64,000 nucleotides of DNA from SZAS-103 sp038234715 (GTDB taxonomy: Bacteria; Pseudomonadota; Gammaproteobacteria; Xanthomonadales; Xanthomonadaceae). The notes under the pieces were generated by a model, which was not told where the DNA came from, searched no databases, and saw nothing but the letters and a program-made list of their open reading frames with translations. Of the stretch, positions 26,975-34,806 are shown piece by piece (within the stretch, counting starts at the first letter, position 1; every line of letters begins with the position of its first letter). The translations under genes and the position numbers were made by a program. The stretch spans positions 5,421 to 69,420 of the forward strand of contig JBBQTD010000012.1 in assembly GCA_038234715.1 (NCBI GenBank), given 5' to 3'.

Positions 26975-28318
26975 GTGAGCGCGCGTCGCTACTTCGGCAC
27001 CGATGGCATCCGTGGTCGGGTCGGCGAGGGGCCGATTTCGGCGGACTTCGTATTGAAGCTGGGATGGGCCCTGGGCCGCGTGCTTGCGCGCGATAGCGAG
27101 CGTCCCTCGGTGGTGATCGGCAAGGACACCCGTATCTCCGGCTACATGTTCGAGTCCGCGCTTGAAGCGGGCCTCGTCGCCGCAGGCGCCGACGTTTGCC
27201 TGTCGGGGCCCATGCCAACGCCCGGCATCGCGTTCCTCACCCGTTCGCTGCGCGCCGATGCAGGCATTGTGATCAGCGCCTCGCACAATCCGCACCACGA
27301 CAACGGCATCAAGTTCTTCAATGCGCGCGGCGAGAAGCTCGACGACGCGACGGAGCTCGCGATCGAGGCCATGATTGACGCGCCATTCGCGACCGTCGAG
27401 TCGGAACTGCTCGGCCGGGCTGCGCGCATCCAGGGCGCCGGTACGCGTTACGCGGAATTCTGCAAGGCGACCGTGCTTTCCGATTTCCATCTCAAGGGAA
27501 TGCGCATCGCGGTGGATTGCGCGCATGGGGCGACCTACCAGATCGCACCGAAGCTGTTCGACGAACTTGGCGCCGAGGTGGTTGCGATCGGGGTTTCGCC
27601 GAATGGCCTGAACATCAACCAGAAAGTCGGCTCGACTTACCTGGATGTACTTGCCGCCCACGTGCGCAAGACCGGCTGCGCGCTCGGCATCGCATTCGAC
27701 GGCGATGGCGACCGCATGCTGATGGTCGACGCCGAGGGCGTGCATGCCGATGGCGATGCCCTGTTGTACGTGCTCGCGCTGGACTGGAAGGCGAGCGGTC
27801 GCCTGCGTGGTCCGGTCGTTGGAACGTTGATGACGAACTACGGGCTCGAGCGCGCATTCGCCGAGAACGCCATCGGCTTCGTGCGGACCAAGGTTGGTGA
27901 TCGCCACGTGCATCGCGCTTTGATCGAACACGGTGGCGTGCTTGGAGGCGAAGCGTCGGGACACCTGCTGTGCCTGGATCGCGCGAGCACTGGCGACGGG
28001 ATCGTCAGCGCGCTGCAGGTGCTCGAAGTCCTGCAACGCACGAATCAGACACTTGCGCAGGCGCTGGAAGGCCTGCAGCGCGTGCCGCAGCGGACGATCA
28101 ATGTGCGTTTTGCCGCCGGTGCGAAACCTGCCAACGCGGCCTCCGTAAAAGCCGAACTCGCCGAAGCGCAGAAACTGATCGCGGGCCGTGGCCGCGCGTT
28201 CATCCGCGCTTCCGGCACCGAGCCCGTCGTGCGCGTGACGGTCGAAGCCGACGATGTCGCCCTGATGCAATCGGTCCTGGACACGCTAGCCGCGGCAGTG
28301 CGTGCGGCCGCGCAATGA
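26975..28318 (+). CDS. glmM: Phosphoglucosamine mutase
   Basis: A 447-residue protein read from a GTG codon. It begins with RRYFGTDGIRGRVG, has the phosphoserine loop ISASHNPHHDNGIKF (catalytic Ser103), the metal-binding DGDGDR near residue 245, GEASGHL and the phosphate-binding FIRASGTEPVVRV. It interconverts glucosamine-6-P and glucosamine-1-P for UDP-GlcNAc. No folP or ftsH upstream, unlike the E. coli order. Confidence 0.97.
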   Translation: MSARRYFGTDGIRGRVGEGPISADFVLKLGWALGRVLARDSERPSVVIGKDTRISGYMFESALEAGLVAAGADVCLSGPMPTPGIAFLTRSLRADAGIVISASHNPHHDNGIKFFNARGEKLDDATELAIEAMIDAPFATVESELLGRAARIQGAGTRYAEFCKATVLSDFHLKGMRIAVDCAHGATYQIAPKLFDELGAEVVAIGVSPNGLNINQKVGSTYLDVLAAHVRKTGCALGIAFDGDGDRMLMVDAEGVHADGDALLYVLALDWKASGRLRGPVVGTLMTNYGLERAFAENAIGFVRTKVGDRHVHRALIEHGGVLGGEASGHLLCLDRASTGDGIVSALQVLEVLQRTNQTLAQALEGLQRVPQRTINVRFAAGAKPANAASVKAELAEAQKLIAGRGRAFIRASGTEPVVRVTVEADDVALMQSVLDTLAAAVRAAAQ

Positions 28319-28327
28319 GTCGCGGCA

Positions 28328-29305
28328 GTGGTCCACGGTCTTGAAGCGATGAACGGCAACGCCATTCCAACGCTCGACATCCGTCGCTTCGACACCGGCG
28401 CGTCCGAATCGGAGCGTGCATTGTTCGTCGCCGAACTCGGCGCGGCCTATCGCGAATGGGGGTTCGCGGGGATCAGCGGCCACGGCATTCCATCGGCGCT
28501 GGTCGAAGGCGCCTACGACGCATCGGTGCGGCTGTTTGCGTTGCCCGACGCAATCAAGCTGCGCTATCGGATGCCGGGGCAGGGCGGGGCGCGTGGCTAT
28601 ACGGCGTTCGGCATCGAGACCGCGAAGGACGCGCGCTTTGCCGACCTCAAGGAGTTCTGGCACATCGGTCGCGAGCCCGATGGCGTCGCCCGTTATGCGG
28701 AACTGATGCCGCCCAATGTGTGGCCCACCGAAGTGACTGGATTCCGCGCCTGCTGTCTCGCGTTGTACAGCGCGCTCGATGCGCTGGCGGTGCGCGTGCT
28801 TTCCGCCCTTGCATTGCATATCGGCCTTCCAGCGACATGGTTCGACGACCGGGTCGACCACGGCAATTCGATCCTGCGGCTGATCCACTATCCGCCGATC
28901 GTGTCGGCGGACATCCCCAACGTGCGCGCCGGCGCGCATGAGGACATCAACCTGATCACCCTGCTCGTGGGCGCGAGCGCGGCGGGGCTCGAGGTGAAAT
29001 CGCGCCGCGGCGAATGGGTGCCGTTCACCGCGCAGGGCGACACGATCGTGGTGAACATCGGCGACATGCTGCAGCGCCTGACCAACCATGTGTATCCGTC
29101 CACCACTCATCGCGTGGTGAACCCGCAGGGCGAGGCCGCGCGCAATCCGCGGTATTCGATGCCGTTCTTCCTGCATCCGAATCCGGATTTCCTGATCAGC
29201 ACGCTTCCGCAATGCATTGACGCCGGAAATCGCGATCGCTATCCGACGGCGATCACGGCTTACGGCTACCTGATGGAACGGTTGCGCGAGATCAAGCTGC
29301 TGTAG
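28328..29305 (+). CDS. 2-oxoglutarate/Fe(II)-dependent oxygenase, isopenicillin N synthase-like
   Basis: Up to 325 residues from GTG 28328; ATG 28349 (318 residues) gives a more natural N-terminus. The double-stranded beta-helix core has the iron triad H204, D206 (AGAHEDINLI) and H261 (TTHRVVNP), with Arg275 (RYSMPF) for co-substrate binding. GFAGISGHGIP, the helical FADLKEFWHIGRE and LRLIHYPP fit the isopenicillin N synthase/gibberellin oxidase family. The natural substrate cannot be inferred; neighbours (glmM, glycosylase) give no pathway. Confidence 0.9.
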   Translation: MVHGLEAMNGNAIPTLDIRRFDTGASESERALFVAELGAAYREWGFAGISGHGIPSALVEGAYDASVRLFALPDAIKLRYRMPGQGGARGYTAFGIETAKDARFADLKEFWHIGREPDGVARYAELMPPNVWPTEVTGFRACCLALYSALDALAVRVLSALALHIGLPATWFDDRVDHGNSILRLIHYPPIVSADIPNVRAGAHEDINLITLLVGASAAGLEVKSRRGEWVPFTAQGDTIVVNIGDMLQRLTNHVYPSTTHRVVNPQGEAARNPRYSMPFFLHPNPDFLISTLPQCIDAGNRDRYPTAITAYGYLMERLREIKLL

Positions 29306-29686
29306 CGACGCCTGGTCATCGGTGGAAGTGTTTCGATGACACGGATATCGCGCCGAACCCACAGCAGTGCTATCTTTGTTCATGGCGTAGTCTCCGCGGC
29401 GTTTGCTGACGCCGTTGTTTGGTTGGTTCCAAACTGGAGACTACGCCACCTTCAAATTTCCACCACGTGGGCTACACGACCCTGGATATCGCGCCGAAAG
29501 ACTGTGGAAAAATCCCGTCGACACTGGATATCGGGCCGAAACACAGTGGAAAAATCCCATCGACACTGGATATCGCGCCGAAACACTGTGGAAAAATCCC
29601 GTTCACACTGCAGATTGCGTCGATGCCCGGCGGGAAAATTCCTTCGCCACCGGCCATTGGGCCGTCGGCAGGGACAATCCCGCCGC
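29306..29686. other. Non-coding stretch with a folded element and a 42-bp tandem array
   Basis: The 381 bases between the oxygenase gene and the convergent glycosylase gene hold no convincing gene. In order they contain an isolated half copy of the array motif (GGATATCGCGCCGAA at 29343), a potential three-way-junction element (29383-29448), and a tandem array of 42-bp units (29482 onward). Both strands are open across the array (29419-29847 plus, 29472-29825 minus), but only because 42 is divisible by three and the repeats lack stops. Confidence 0.8.
29383..29448. other. Potential three-way-junction RNA/DNA element
   Basis: A perfect 13-bp inverted repeat (TGGCGTAGTCTCC at 29383-29395, reverse complement at 29436-29448) encloses two further perfect 5-bp hairpins: GGCGT/ACGCC (29398-29413, loop of 6) and TTTGG/CCAAA (29418-29433, loop of 6). 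All three stems are fully paired and nearly fill the 66 bases. I cannot assign a family. It could be a structured RNA, a terminator-like or REP-like element, or a small mobile remnant. Confidence 0.6.
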
Positions 29687-29691
29687 TCAGG
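29482..29691. repeat. 42-bp tandem repeat array, about three clear and two decayed units
   Basis: Units begin at 29482, 29524 and 29566 and are nearly identical, sharing GGATATCG(C/G)GCCGAAA and GTGGAAAAATCCC; units at 29608 and 29650 keep the 42-bp spacing but are decayed. Units 1 and 3 contain TGTGGAAAA, whose reverse complement TTTTCCACA fits the DnaA-box consensus TTWTNCACA; unit 2 has one mismatch. There are no spacers, so it is not a CRISPR array. The last decayed unit runs into the 3' end of the glycosylase gene. Confidence 0.85.
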
Positions 29692-30289
29692 CAATCAATG
29701 CGGCACGCCACGCGATCACTTTGCTGGCGTAGGGAATTGAAGCGTTCGCCGGACTCGTCGAAGGCAGGCGCATGTAGAGGAGCGCGCGCGACCCGGACAA
29801 CGGCGCGACGTACCTGCGAAAACAATTCTCCGCCTTCATGCCGTTGAACAGCACGCGCTGGATGCGCGGATGATTCGCAAAGAATCCGGCGAAATCATTC
29901 GCCTGCAAAGTCGCGTGATCGATGTCCGAATCCAGGCTGCCCTTGCGATGACACGAGGCAAGCACGTCCCACAGGGCGATATCGGCGGAGCGCAGGACGC
30001 GCAGCTTCTCGGCGTAATGGGCGTCACGCAGGTTCGGTGCGATGGTTGCCGGGGCGCTGGCTGTGACGTGTCGGGCATCGGCTGCGCGCGCTGCCGAATC
30101 AGGCGCACCTGCAAGGATCTCGCCGAGTATCTTCCAGAACAGGTTCTGCGGATGAGCGTAGTACTGGCCTGCCCGGAGCGATGTTTCTCCGGGCATGCTG
30201 CCGAGGATCAAGGTGCGTGCCATCGGGTTCTCGACTGGCGCAAATCCATGGATGCGCGCCAGCGGCGCCTCGGCATCGCTAGTCCGCAT
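29687..30289 (-). CDS. DNA-deoxyinosine glycosylase-like protein (uracil-DNA glycosylase superfamily)
   Basis: A 200-residue protein from ATG 30289. It shows ARTLILGSMPGETSLRAGQY, then YAHPQNLFWKILGEIL, ALWDVLASCHRKGSLDSDID, a central ADDFAGFF-like segment and VLFNGMKAENCF, with a late LPSTSPANASIPYASK. This matches the G/T-mismatch or hypoxanthine-specific branch of the UDG superfamily. It would remove deaminated bases from DNA. The start lies inside the end of the SDR gene (11-base overlap). The 3' end abuts the decayed end of the tandem array. Confidence 0.88.
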   Translation of the reverse strand: MRTSDAEAPLARIHGFAPVENPMARTLILGSMPGETSLRAGQYYAHPQNLFWKILGEILAGAPDSAARAADARHVTASAPATIAPNLRDAHYAEKLRVLRSADIALWDVLASCHRKGSLDSDIDHATLQANDFAGFFANHPRIQRVLFNGMKAENCFRRYVAPLSGSRALLYMRLPSTSPANASIPYASKVIAWRAALIA

Positions 30290-31151
30290 CCCGGAAATCC
30301 TTGGAACGGCTCGATACCAGCTTGCGAGCGAGCGCATCGGGCATGTACTTCGCAACGCCTGCAATCGTGCGATTCGCCTTGCCGGTGACGACGCGCGACT
30401 TGCCGGCCTCCACCGCATCGACGCCAAGCTTCGCAACCTGTTCGGCGCTGAGCCAGATCGCCTTCGGCAGCTTCGACACCTTCTCGCGCATGCCGTTGAT
30501 GTCGTGGAACTCGGTGTAGGTAAAACCCGGACACAATGCGGTGACGTGCACGCCCCTGGGTTTCATCTCGAGTGCGAGCGATTCGGAAAAGCGGATCACG
30601 AACGACTTCGCCGCGCCGTACAGGGTGTGTCCAGCGGAGGCCGGGATCAGTCCCGCAAGTGATGCCACGTTGAGCACGCGACCACGGCCTGCTGCTTCCA
30701 TCGCCGGCAGGAAGCGATGGGTCAATTCGACGACGCTGGTCACCAGCACCTGCAGGAAGTCCGCGTGCGTCTTCCAGTCCTCGGCCAGAAAGCGGCCAGG
30801 GACGCCATACCCGGCGTTGTTCACCAAGGTGTCCACAAACAGCTCGTTCGACTGGATTTCGTCAAACAGCGCTTCCGGCACCGCAGGGTCTGCAAGGTCG
30901 GCGACAATGACGGAGCAGGGCACGAGCTTGCCAAGCTCGTCGGCGAGCTGTCCGAGACGGTCCTGGCGGCGTGCGGTCAGGATCAGCGGCTTGCCGCGCC
31001 GCGCATATTCACGTGCAATGGCCGCGCCAATGCCGCTGGAAGCTCCGGTAACAAGTGCGTGTCCAGGCCGCGATCCGGGCGCGTGTCCCGGGTCGGGCAT
31101 GGCCACGTGGCCGTCCGCTGGCGTGCTCGCAACAGGATCGCTTGATGACAT
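30279..31151 (-). CDS. Short-chain dehydrogenase/reductase
   Basis: A 290-residue SDR. ATG 31151 has TTGGAG eight bases upstream. A proline-rich 30-residue leader precedes the Rossmann motif TGASSGIG (residues 35-42). NNAG lies at 111-114, and the catalytic Ser164, Tyr178 and Lys182 (YGAAK) are all present. The C-terminal VAKYMPDALARKLVSSRSK matches the family of uncharacterised DltE-like SDRs. Substrate unknown. Confidence 0.9.
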   Translation of the reverse strand: MSSSDPVASTPADGHVAMPDPGHAPGSRPGHALVTGASSGIGAAIAREYARRGKPLILTARRQDRLGQLADELGKLVPCSVIVADLADPAVPEALFDEIQSNELFVDTLVNNAGYGVPGRFLAEDWKTHADFLQVLVTSVVELTHRFLPAMEAAGRGRVLNVASLAGLIPASAGHTLYGAAKSFVIRFSESLALEMKPRGVHVTALCPGFTYTEFHDINGMREKVSKLPKAIWLSAEQVAKLGVDAVEAGKSRVVTGKANRTIAGVAKYMPDALARKLVSSRSKDFRDAD

Positions 31152-31248
31152 TGTGTACTCCAATTGGATAGGAGGATTGTAGGCTGCGTTGCCGCTGCAG
31201 GCGTCACGCCGCTATGCTGCGCATCCACCCTTCGTTAAGGAGTCCGCC

Positions 31249-32055
31249 ATGCGTCGTCGCATCGTGGCGGGAAACTGGAAGCTGCACGGTGATCGCGCCT
31301 TCGCCAACGCGCTGGTCGATGGGATCGTTGCGGCGCGGCGGCCCGCCGATGTCGAGATCGTGCTGTTGCCGCCAGTGCCGTATCTGGATGAACTGGTCAC
31401 CCGGTATGCCGCCGACGGTATCGGATTCGGCGCGCAGGACGTCAGCGTCAACGACAGCGGCGCCTACACGGGCGAGATCGCGGCGTCGATGCTGCGCGAT
31501 GTCGGGTGCCGTTATGCGCTGGTTGGCCACTCGGAGCGCCGCGAATACCATCGCGAGGACAGTCAGCTCGTCGCGGAAAAGTTCGTCGCAGCGCACCGGG
31601 CGGGCATCACGCCGATCCTGTGCGTTGGCGAAACCCTGCAGCAACGCGAGACCAGCCAGACCGAATGGGTGATCGCGCGGCAGCTCGCTCCAGTGCTGGA
31701 ACTCGCGGGTCGCGATGCATTGGCTGCGGCCGTCATTGCGTATGAGCCAGTCTGGGCGATTGGAACTGGTCGTACCGCCACGCCAGCGCAGGTGCAGGAG
31801 GTCCACGCGTTCATCCGTGGTGAGGTCGCCGCTGGCAATGCTACAATCAAGGGCTGGCTACCGATCGTGTATGGCGGCAGCGTGAAGCCCGCCAATGCGT
31901 CCGAGTTGTTTGCGCAGCCGGATGTGGATGGCGGCCTGATCGGCGGTGCATCCCTGATCGCAAAGGACTTCCTGGCCATCGTGGCGGCCGCATCGCGACC
32001 GGCATCGGCCGTCCAGGACAAGACAGTACGCTCCCTAAAACCCGTCGGGCCTTGA
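31249..32055 (+). CDS. tpiA: Triosephosphate isomerase
   Basis: A 268-residue TIM barrel starting MRRRIVAGNWKLHG. Catalytic residues N9, K11, H94 (LVGHSERRE) and E166 (AYEPVWAIGTG) are all present, as is the phosphate loop YGGSVKPANA. It interconverts DHAP and glyceraldehyde-3-phosphate. AAGGAGTCCGCC precedes the ATG. The C-terminal 15 residues beyond the barrel are an extra tail. It leads the tpiA-secG-tRNA-Leu-nuo group. Confidence 0.97.
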   Translation: MRRRIVAGNWKLHGDRAFANALVDGIVAARRPADVEIVLLPPVPYLDELVTRYAADGIGFGAQDVSVNDSGAYTGEIAASMLRDVGCRYALVGHSERREYHREDSQLVAEKFVAAHRAGITPILCVGETLQQRETSQTEWVIARQLAPVLELAGRDALAAAVIAYEPVWAIGTGRTATPAQVQEVHAFIRGEVAAGNATIKGWLPIVYGGSVKPANASELFAQPDVDGGLIGGASLIAKDFLAIVAAASRPASAVQDKTVRSLKPVGP

Positions 32056-32121
32056 ATCGATCCCGACCAAACCCATTGCTGATCGCACATCGCCGGTCAA
32101 ACTTCTTCGGTAATTCCAACC

Positions 32122-32670
32122 ATGATCTTCACCTTCGTCAACGTCGTCTTCGTTCTTGCCGCGGTCGCAATGATCGTGCTGATCCTGTTGCAGCGCGGTG
32201 CGGGTGCGGCCGCGGGTTCCGGCTTCGGCGGCGGGGCGTCGGCCACCGTGTTCGGCGCGCGCGGTTCGGCAAACTTCCTCTCCAAGGCCACCAAATGGCT
32301 TGCGGTGATGTTTTTCGCGATCAGCCTGGGCCTGGCGATCTACGCCAGCAAGCCGCATGGCGCCAAGTTGCCGGCCGAGGATCTTGGAGTCATGGGCCGG
32401 GCCACCGCGGTGCCGAGCGCAACAATGCCGCCTCGCCCAAATGGCGCCATGCCCGCGCCAGCACCAGCGGTTCCGGTCCCCACGCCGGCTGTGCCGCTGC
32501 CTTCGGGTGCGCAGCCGTCCTCCGGCCAACCGGCAAACTCCACGCCGGCAAACGTCGTACCAGCGGCCCCTCTCCCCAGCAGGTCCGCACCGCAAATTCC
32601 GGTTCCGACGCCGGCGGCGCCGGCATCGAATGCGGACAATGGCGCGAAACCAGGCAACAAAGGCGGCTGA
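32122..32670 (+). CDS. secG: Preprotein translocase subunit SecG
   Basis: A 182-residue protein with two transmembrane helices (about residues 2-23 and 55-75). The conserved loop LLQRGAGAAAGSGFGGGASATVFGARG lies between them, split here as LLQRGAGAAAG and ATVFGARGSANFL. The remaining 100 residues form a long proline/alanine-rich tail, typical of xanthomonad SecG and absent from E. coli. SecG assists SecYE-dependent export. Confidence 0.95.
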   Translation: MIFTFVNVVFVLAAVAMIVLILLQRGAGAAAGSGFGGGASATVFGARGSANFLSKATKWLAVMFFAISLGLAIYASKPHGAKLPAEDLGVMGRATAVPSATMPPRPNGAMPAPAPAVPVPTPAVPLPSGAQPSSGQPANSTPANVVPAAPLPSRSAPQIPVPTPAAPASNADNGAKPGNKGG

Positions 32671-32728
32671 TCGCCTGTTACAATTTTCAGGTTCGCGGTC
32701 CGCTGCAAGCACGCCCCCCTGCTACAAG

Positions 32729-32808
32729 CCGGCCATCCGTGGTCGGGCCGTAAAAATGCAAGTCCGTTTGACGAAAACCCGGCCATCCGTGGCCGGACTG
32801 TAAAATTG
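32729..32808. repeat. Two copies of a GGCCATCC(G)TGG REP-like repeat
   Basis: Two 30-base copies (32729-32758 and 32779-32808) share CCGGCCATCCGTGG and a downstream GTAAAA, spaced 50 bases apart. A third, diverged copy lies before pnp (58957-58986). Each contains an imperfect palindrome around GGCCATCC(G/T)TGGCC. They lie between secG and tRNA-Leu. Resembles repetitive extragenic palindromes seen in xanthomonads. Confidence 0.75.
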
Positions 32809-32819
32809 AACAAGTTTTT

Positions 32820-32904
32820 GCCCGGATGGCGGAATTGGTAGACGCACTACCTTGAGGTGGTAGCGACTTCGGTCGTGGAGGTTCGAGTCCTCTTTCGGGC
32901 ACCA
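32820..32904 (+). tRNA. tRNA-Leu (anticodon GAG)
   Basis: An 85-base tRNA with acceptor GCCCGGA paired near the 3' end, encoded CCA (32902-32904), a 5-bp anticodon stem CTACC/GGTAG with loop TTGAGGT giving anticodon GAG, a long leucine-type variable arm, and the T-loop GGTTCGAGTCC. A tRNA-Leu(GAG) between secG and nuoA is the usual arrangement in gammaproteobacteria. Confidence 0.97.
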
Positions 32905-32966
32905 TGGTTTTAGTGGTTGTACGAGTTCCCTGTGCCGGAGCCTGCGCGTCAATGTGCGGACTTTCA

Positions 32967-32986
32967 CAGGGGACTCGGTTCCCCTG
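32967..32986 (+). other. Hairpin in the nuo leader
   Basis: A perfect 7-bp stem CAGGGGA/TCCCCTG with a 6-base loop lies 88 bases before nuoA. There is no T-run, so it is not an obvious terminator. It could mark processing of the tRNA-nuo transcript. Confidence 0.4.
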
Positions 32987-33073
32987 CAGGACTCCGCGGG
33001 GCAGCAGGTTCCTCGCGACAGTCCCCGTCGATACGGGCTGCACGGGGCGGATCACGACGGAACGAGGTCGTTC

Positions 33074-33430
33074 ATGCTGGGCGAATACCTGCCAGTCCTG
33101 CTGTTCCTGATCGTCTCGACCGGCATCGGCATCGCCTTGCTGATCGTCGGTGCCGTCCTTGGACCGAAGCGCCCGGGCAGCGACAAGCTGTCGCCGTACG
33201 AATGCGGCTTCGAGGCCTTCGAGGACGCGCGCATGAAGTTCGACGTGCGCTACTACCTCATCGCCATCCTGTTTATCGTGTTCGATCTCGAAATCGCGTT
33301 CGTATTTCCGTGGGCGACGATCTTCCGCAGCCTTGGCGTGTTCGGGCTGGTCGAGATGGGCATCTTCCTCGGACTGCTCGTCCTGGGCTTCGCCTACGTC
33401 TGGAAAAAGGGCGCTCTGGAATGGGAATGA
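33074..33430 (+). CDS. nuoA: NADH-quinone oxidoreductase subunit A
   Basis: A 118-residue protein with three transmembrane helices. It starts MLGEYLPVLLFLIVST and carries GPKRPGSDKLSPYECGFEAF, the conserved loop of NuoA, and ILFIVFDLEIAFVFPW. Part of the membrane arm at the quinone site of complex I. ATG 33074 has CGAGG upstream. First gene of a complete nuoA-N operon. Confidence 0.97.
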   Translation: MLGEYLPVLLFLIVSTGIGIALLIVGAVLGPKRPGSDKLSPYECGFEAFEDARMKFDVRYYLIAILFIVFDLEIAFVFPWATIFRSLGVFGLVEMGIFLGLLVLGFAYVWKKGALEWE

Positions 33431-33461
33431 AGCGACGTCCATGCGTCAGGCTGGAGGCGAC

Positions 33462-34016
<555 letters not shown>

Positions 34017-34035
34017 AGTCCCGTAGCACAAGCCC

Positions 34036-34803
34036 ATGACCGAGCACGTCACCGCCCTCGTCGAACGCCTGCGCAGCCACTTCGGCGCGCGTGCGCTTGC
34101 GCTCGGCGTGGTGCGCGACGAGGCGACGCTGGAAGTCGCCGACTCTGATTGGCACGCGGCAGCAATGGCACTGCGCGACGCGTTCGGATTCGAGGTCGCA
34201 GTCGATCTGTGCGGCGTTGACTACCTTGGCTATGGATCGGACGAGTGGGATACCACCGGCGTTTCCTCCGAAGGATTCTCGCGAGGTGTCGAAGGCCTCG
34301 GGCCGGGTCGCTTCAAGTGGGGCCAGCAGACCGATGGCGTGGTGCCGAAGCGGCGCTTCGCGGTGGTCGTGCACCTGCTGTCGATCCAGAACAACCAGCG
34401 CCTGCGCCTGCGCTGCTTTTGCGGCGACGATGAAGTCGCGGTGGTGTCCTCGCTCGTGTCGGTATGGGCTGGCCTGAACTGGTTCGAGCGCGAAGCATTC
34501 GACCTGTTCGGCATCGTGTTCGATGGCCATCCGGACCTGCGTCGCCTGCTGACCGATTACGGCTTCGTCGGTCATCCGTTCCGCAAGGATTTCCCACTGA
34601 TCGGAAACGTCGAAGTCCGTTACGACCCGGACAAGAAGCGCGTGGTGTACGAGCCCGTGTCAATCGAGCCCCGCGTGCTGGTGCCGCGCGTGATCCGCGA
34701 CGACTCCCGCTACCTGCAGGCTTCCAACGAGGTGCCGGTGCCCAAGCCGACCCCACCATTTCCAGCGCCGGGCTCATCCGACGCCGCGATGGCGAAGGTT
34801 TGA
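34036..34803 (+). CDS. nuoC: NADH-quinone oxidoreductase subunit C
   Basis: A 255-residue protein in the connecting module. It shows DLCGVDYLGY early, RRFAVVVHLLSIQNNQRLRL, the signature WAGLNWFEREAFDLFGIVFDGHPDLRRLLTDYGF and HPFRKDFP. In E. coli NuoC and NuoD are fused; here they are separate, the ancestral and xanthomonad state. Three bases separate it from nuoD. Confidence 0.97.
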   Translation: MTEHVTALVERLRSHFGARALALGVVRDEATLEVADSDWHAAAMALRDAFGFEVAVDLCGVDYLGYGSDEWDTTGVSSEGFSRGVEGLGPGRFKWGQQTDGVVPKRRFAVVVHLLSIQNNQRLRLRCFCGDDEVAVVSSLVSVWAGLNWFEREAFDLFGIVFDGHPDLRRLLTDYGFVGHPFRKDFPLIGNVEVRYDPDKKRVVYEPVSIEPRVLVPRVIRDDSRYLQASNEVPVPKPTPPFPAPGSSDAAMAKV

Positions 34804-34806
34804 GCC

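Noticed and set aside
29482..29691. CRISPR array
   Set aside because: Units are directly joined with no unique spacers, decay progressively, and no cas genes are present.
29419..29847. A repeat protein encoded by the 42-bp array (14-residue repeats)
   Set aside because: Both strands are open only because the unit has 42 bases and lacks stops; no ribosome site, and the frame runs antisense into the glycosylase gene.
32729..32808. Promoter of tRNA-Leu within the REP-like repeats
   Set aside because: TTGACG at 32768 has no -10 at a workable distance; the TAAAAT words belong to both repeat copies and have no -35.
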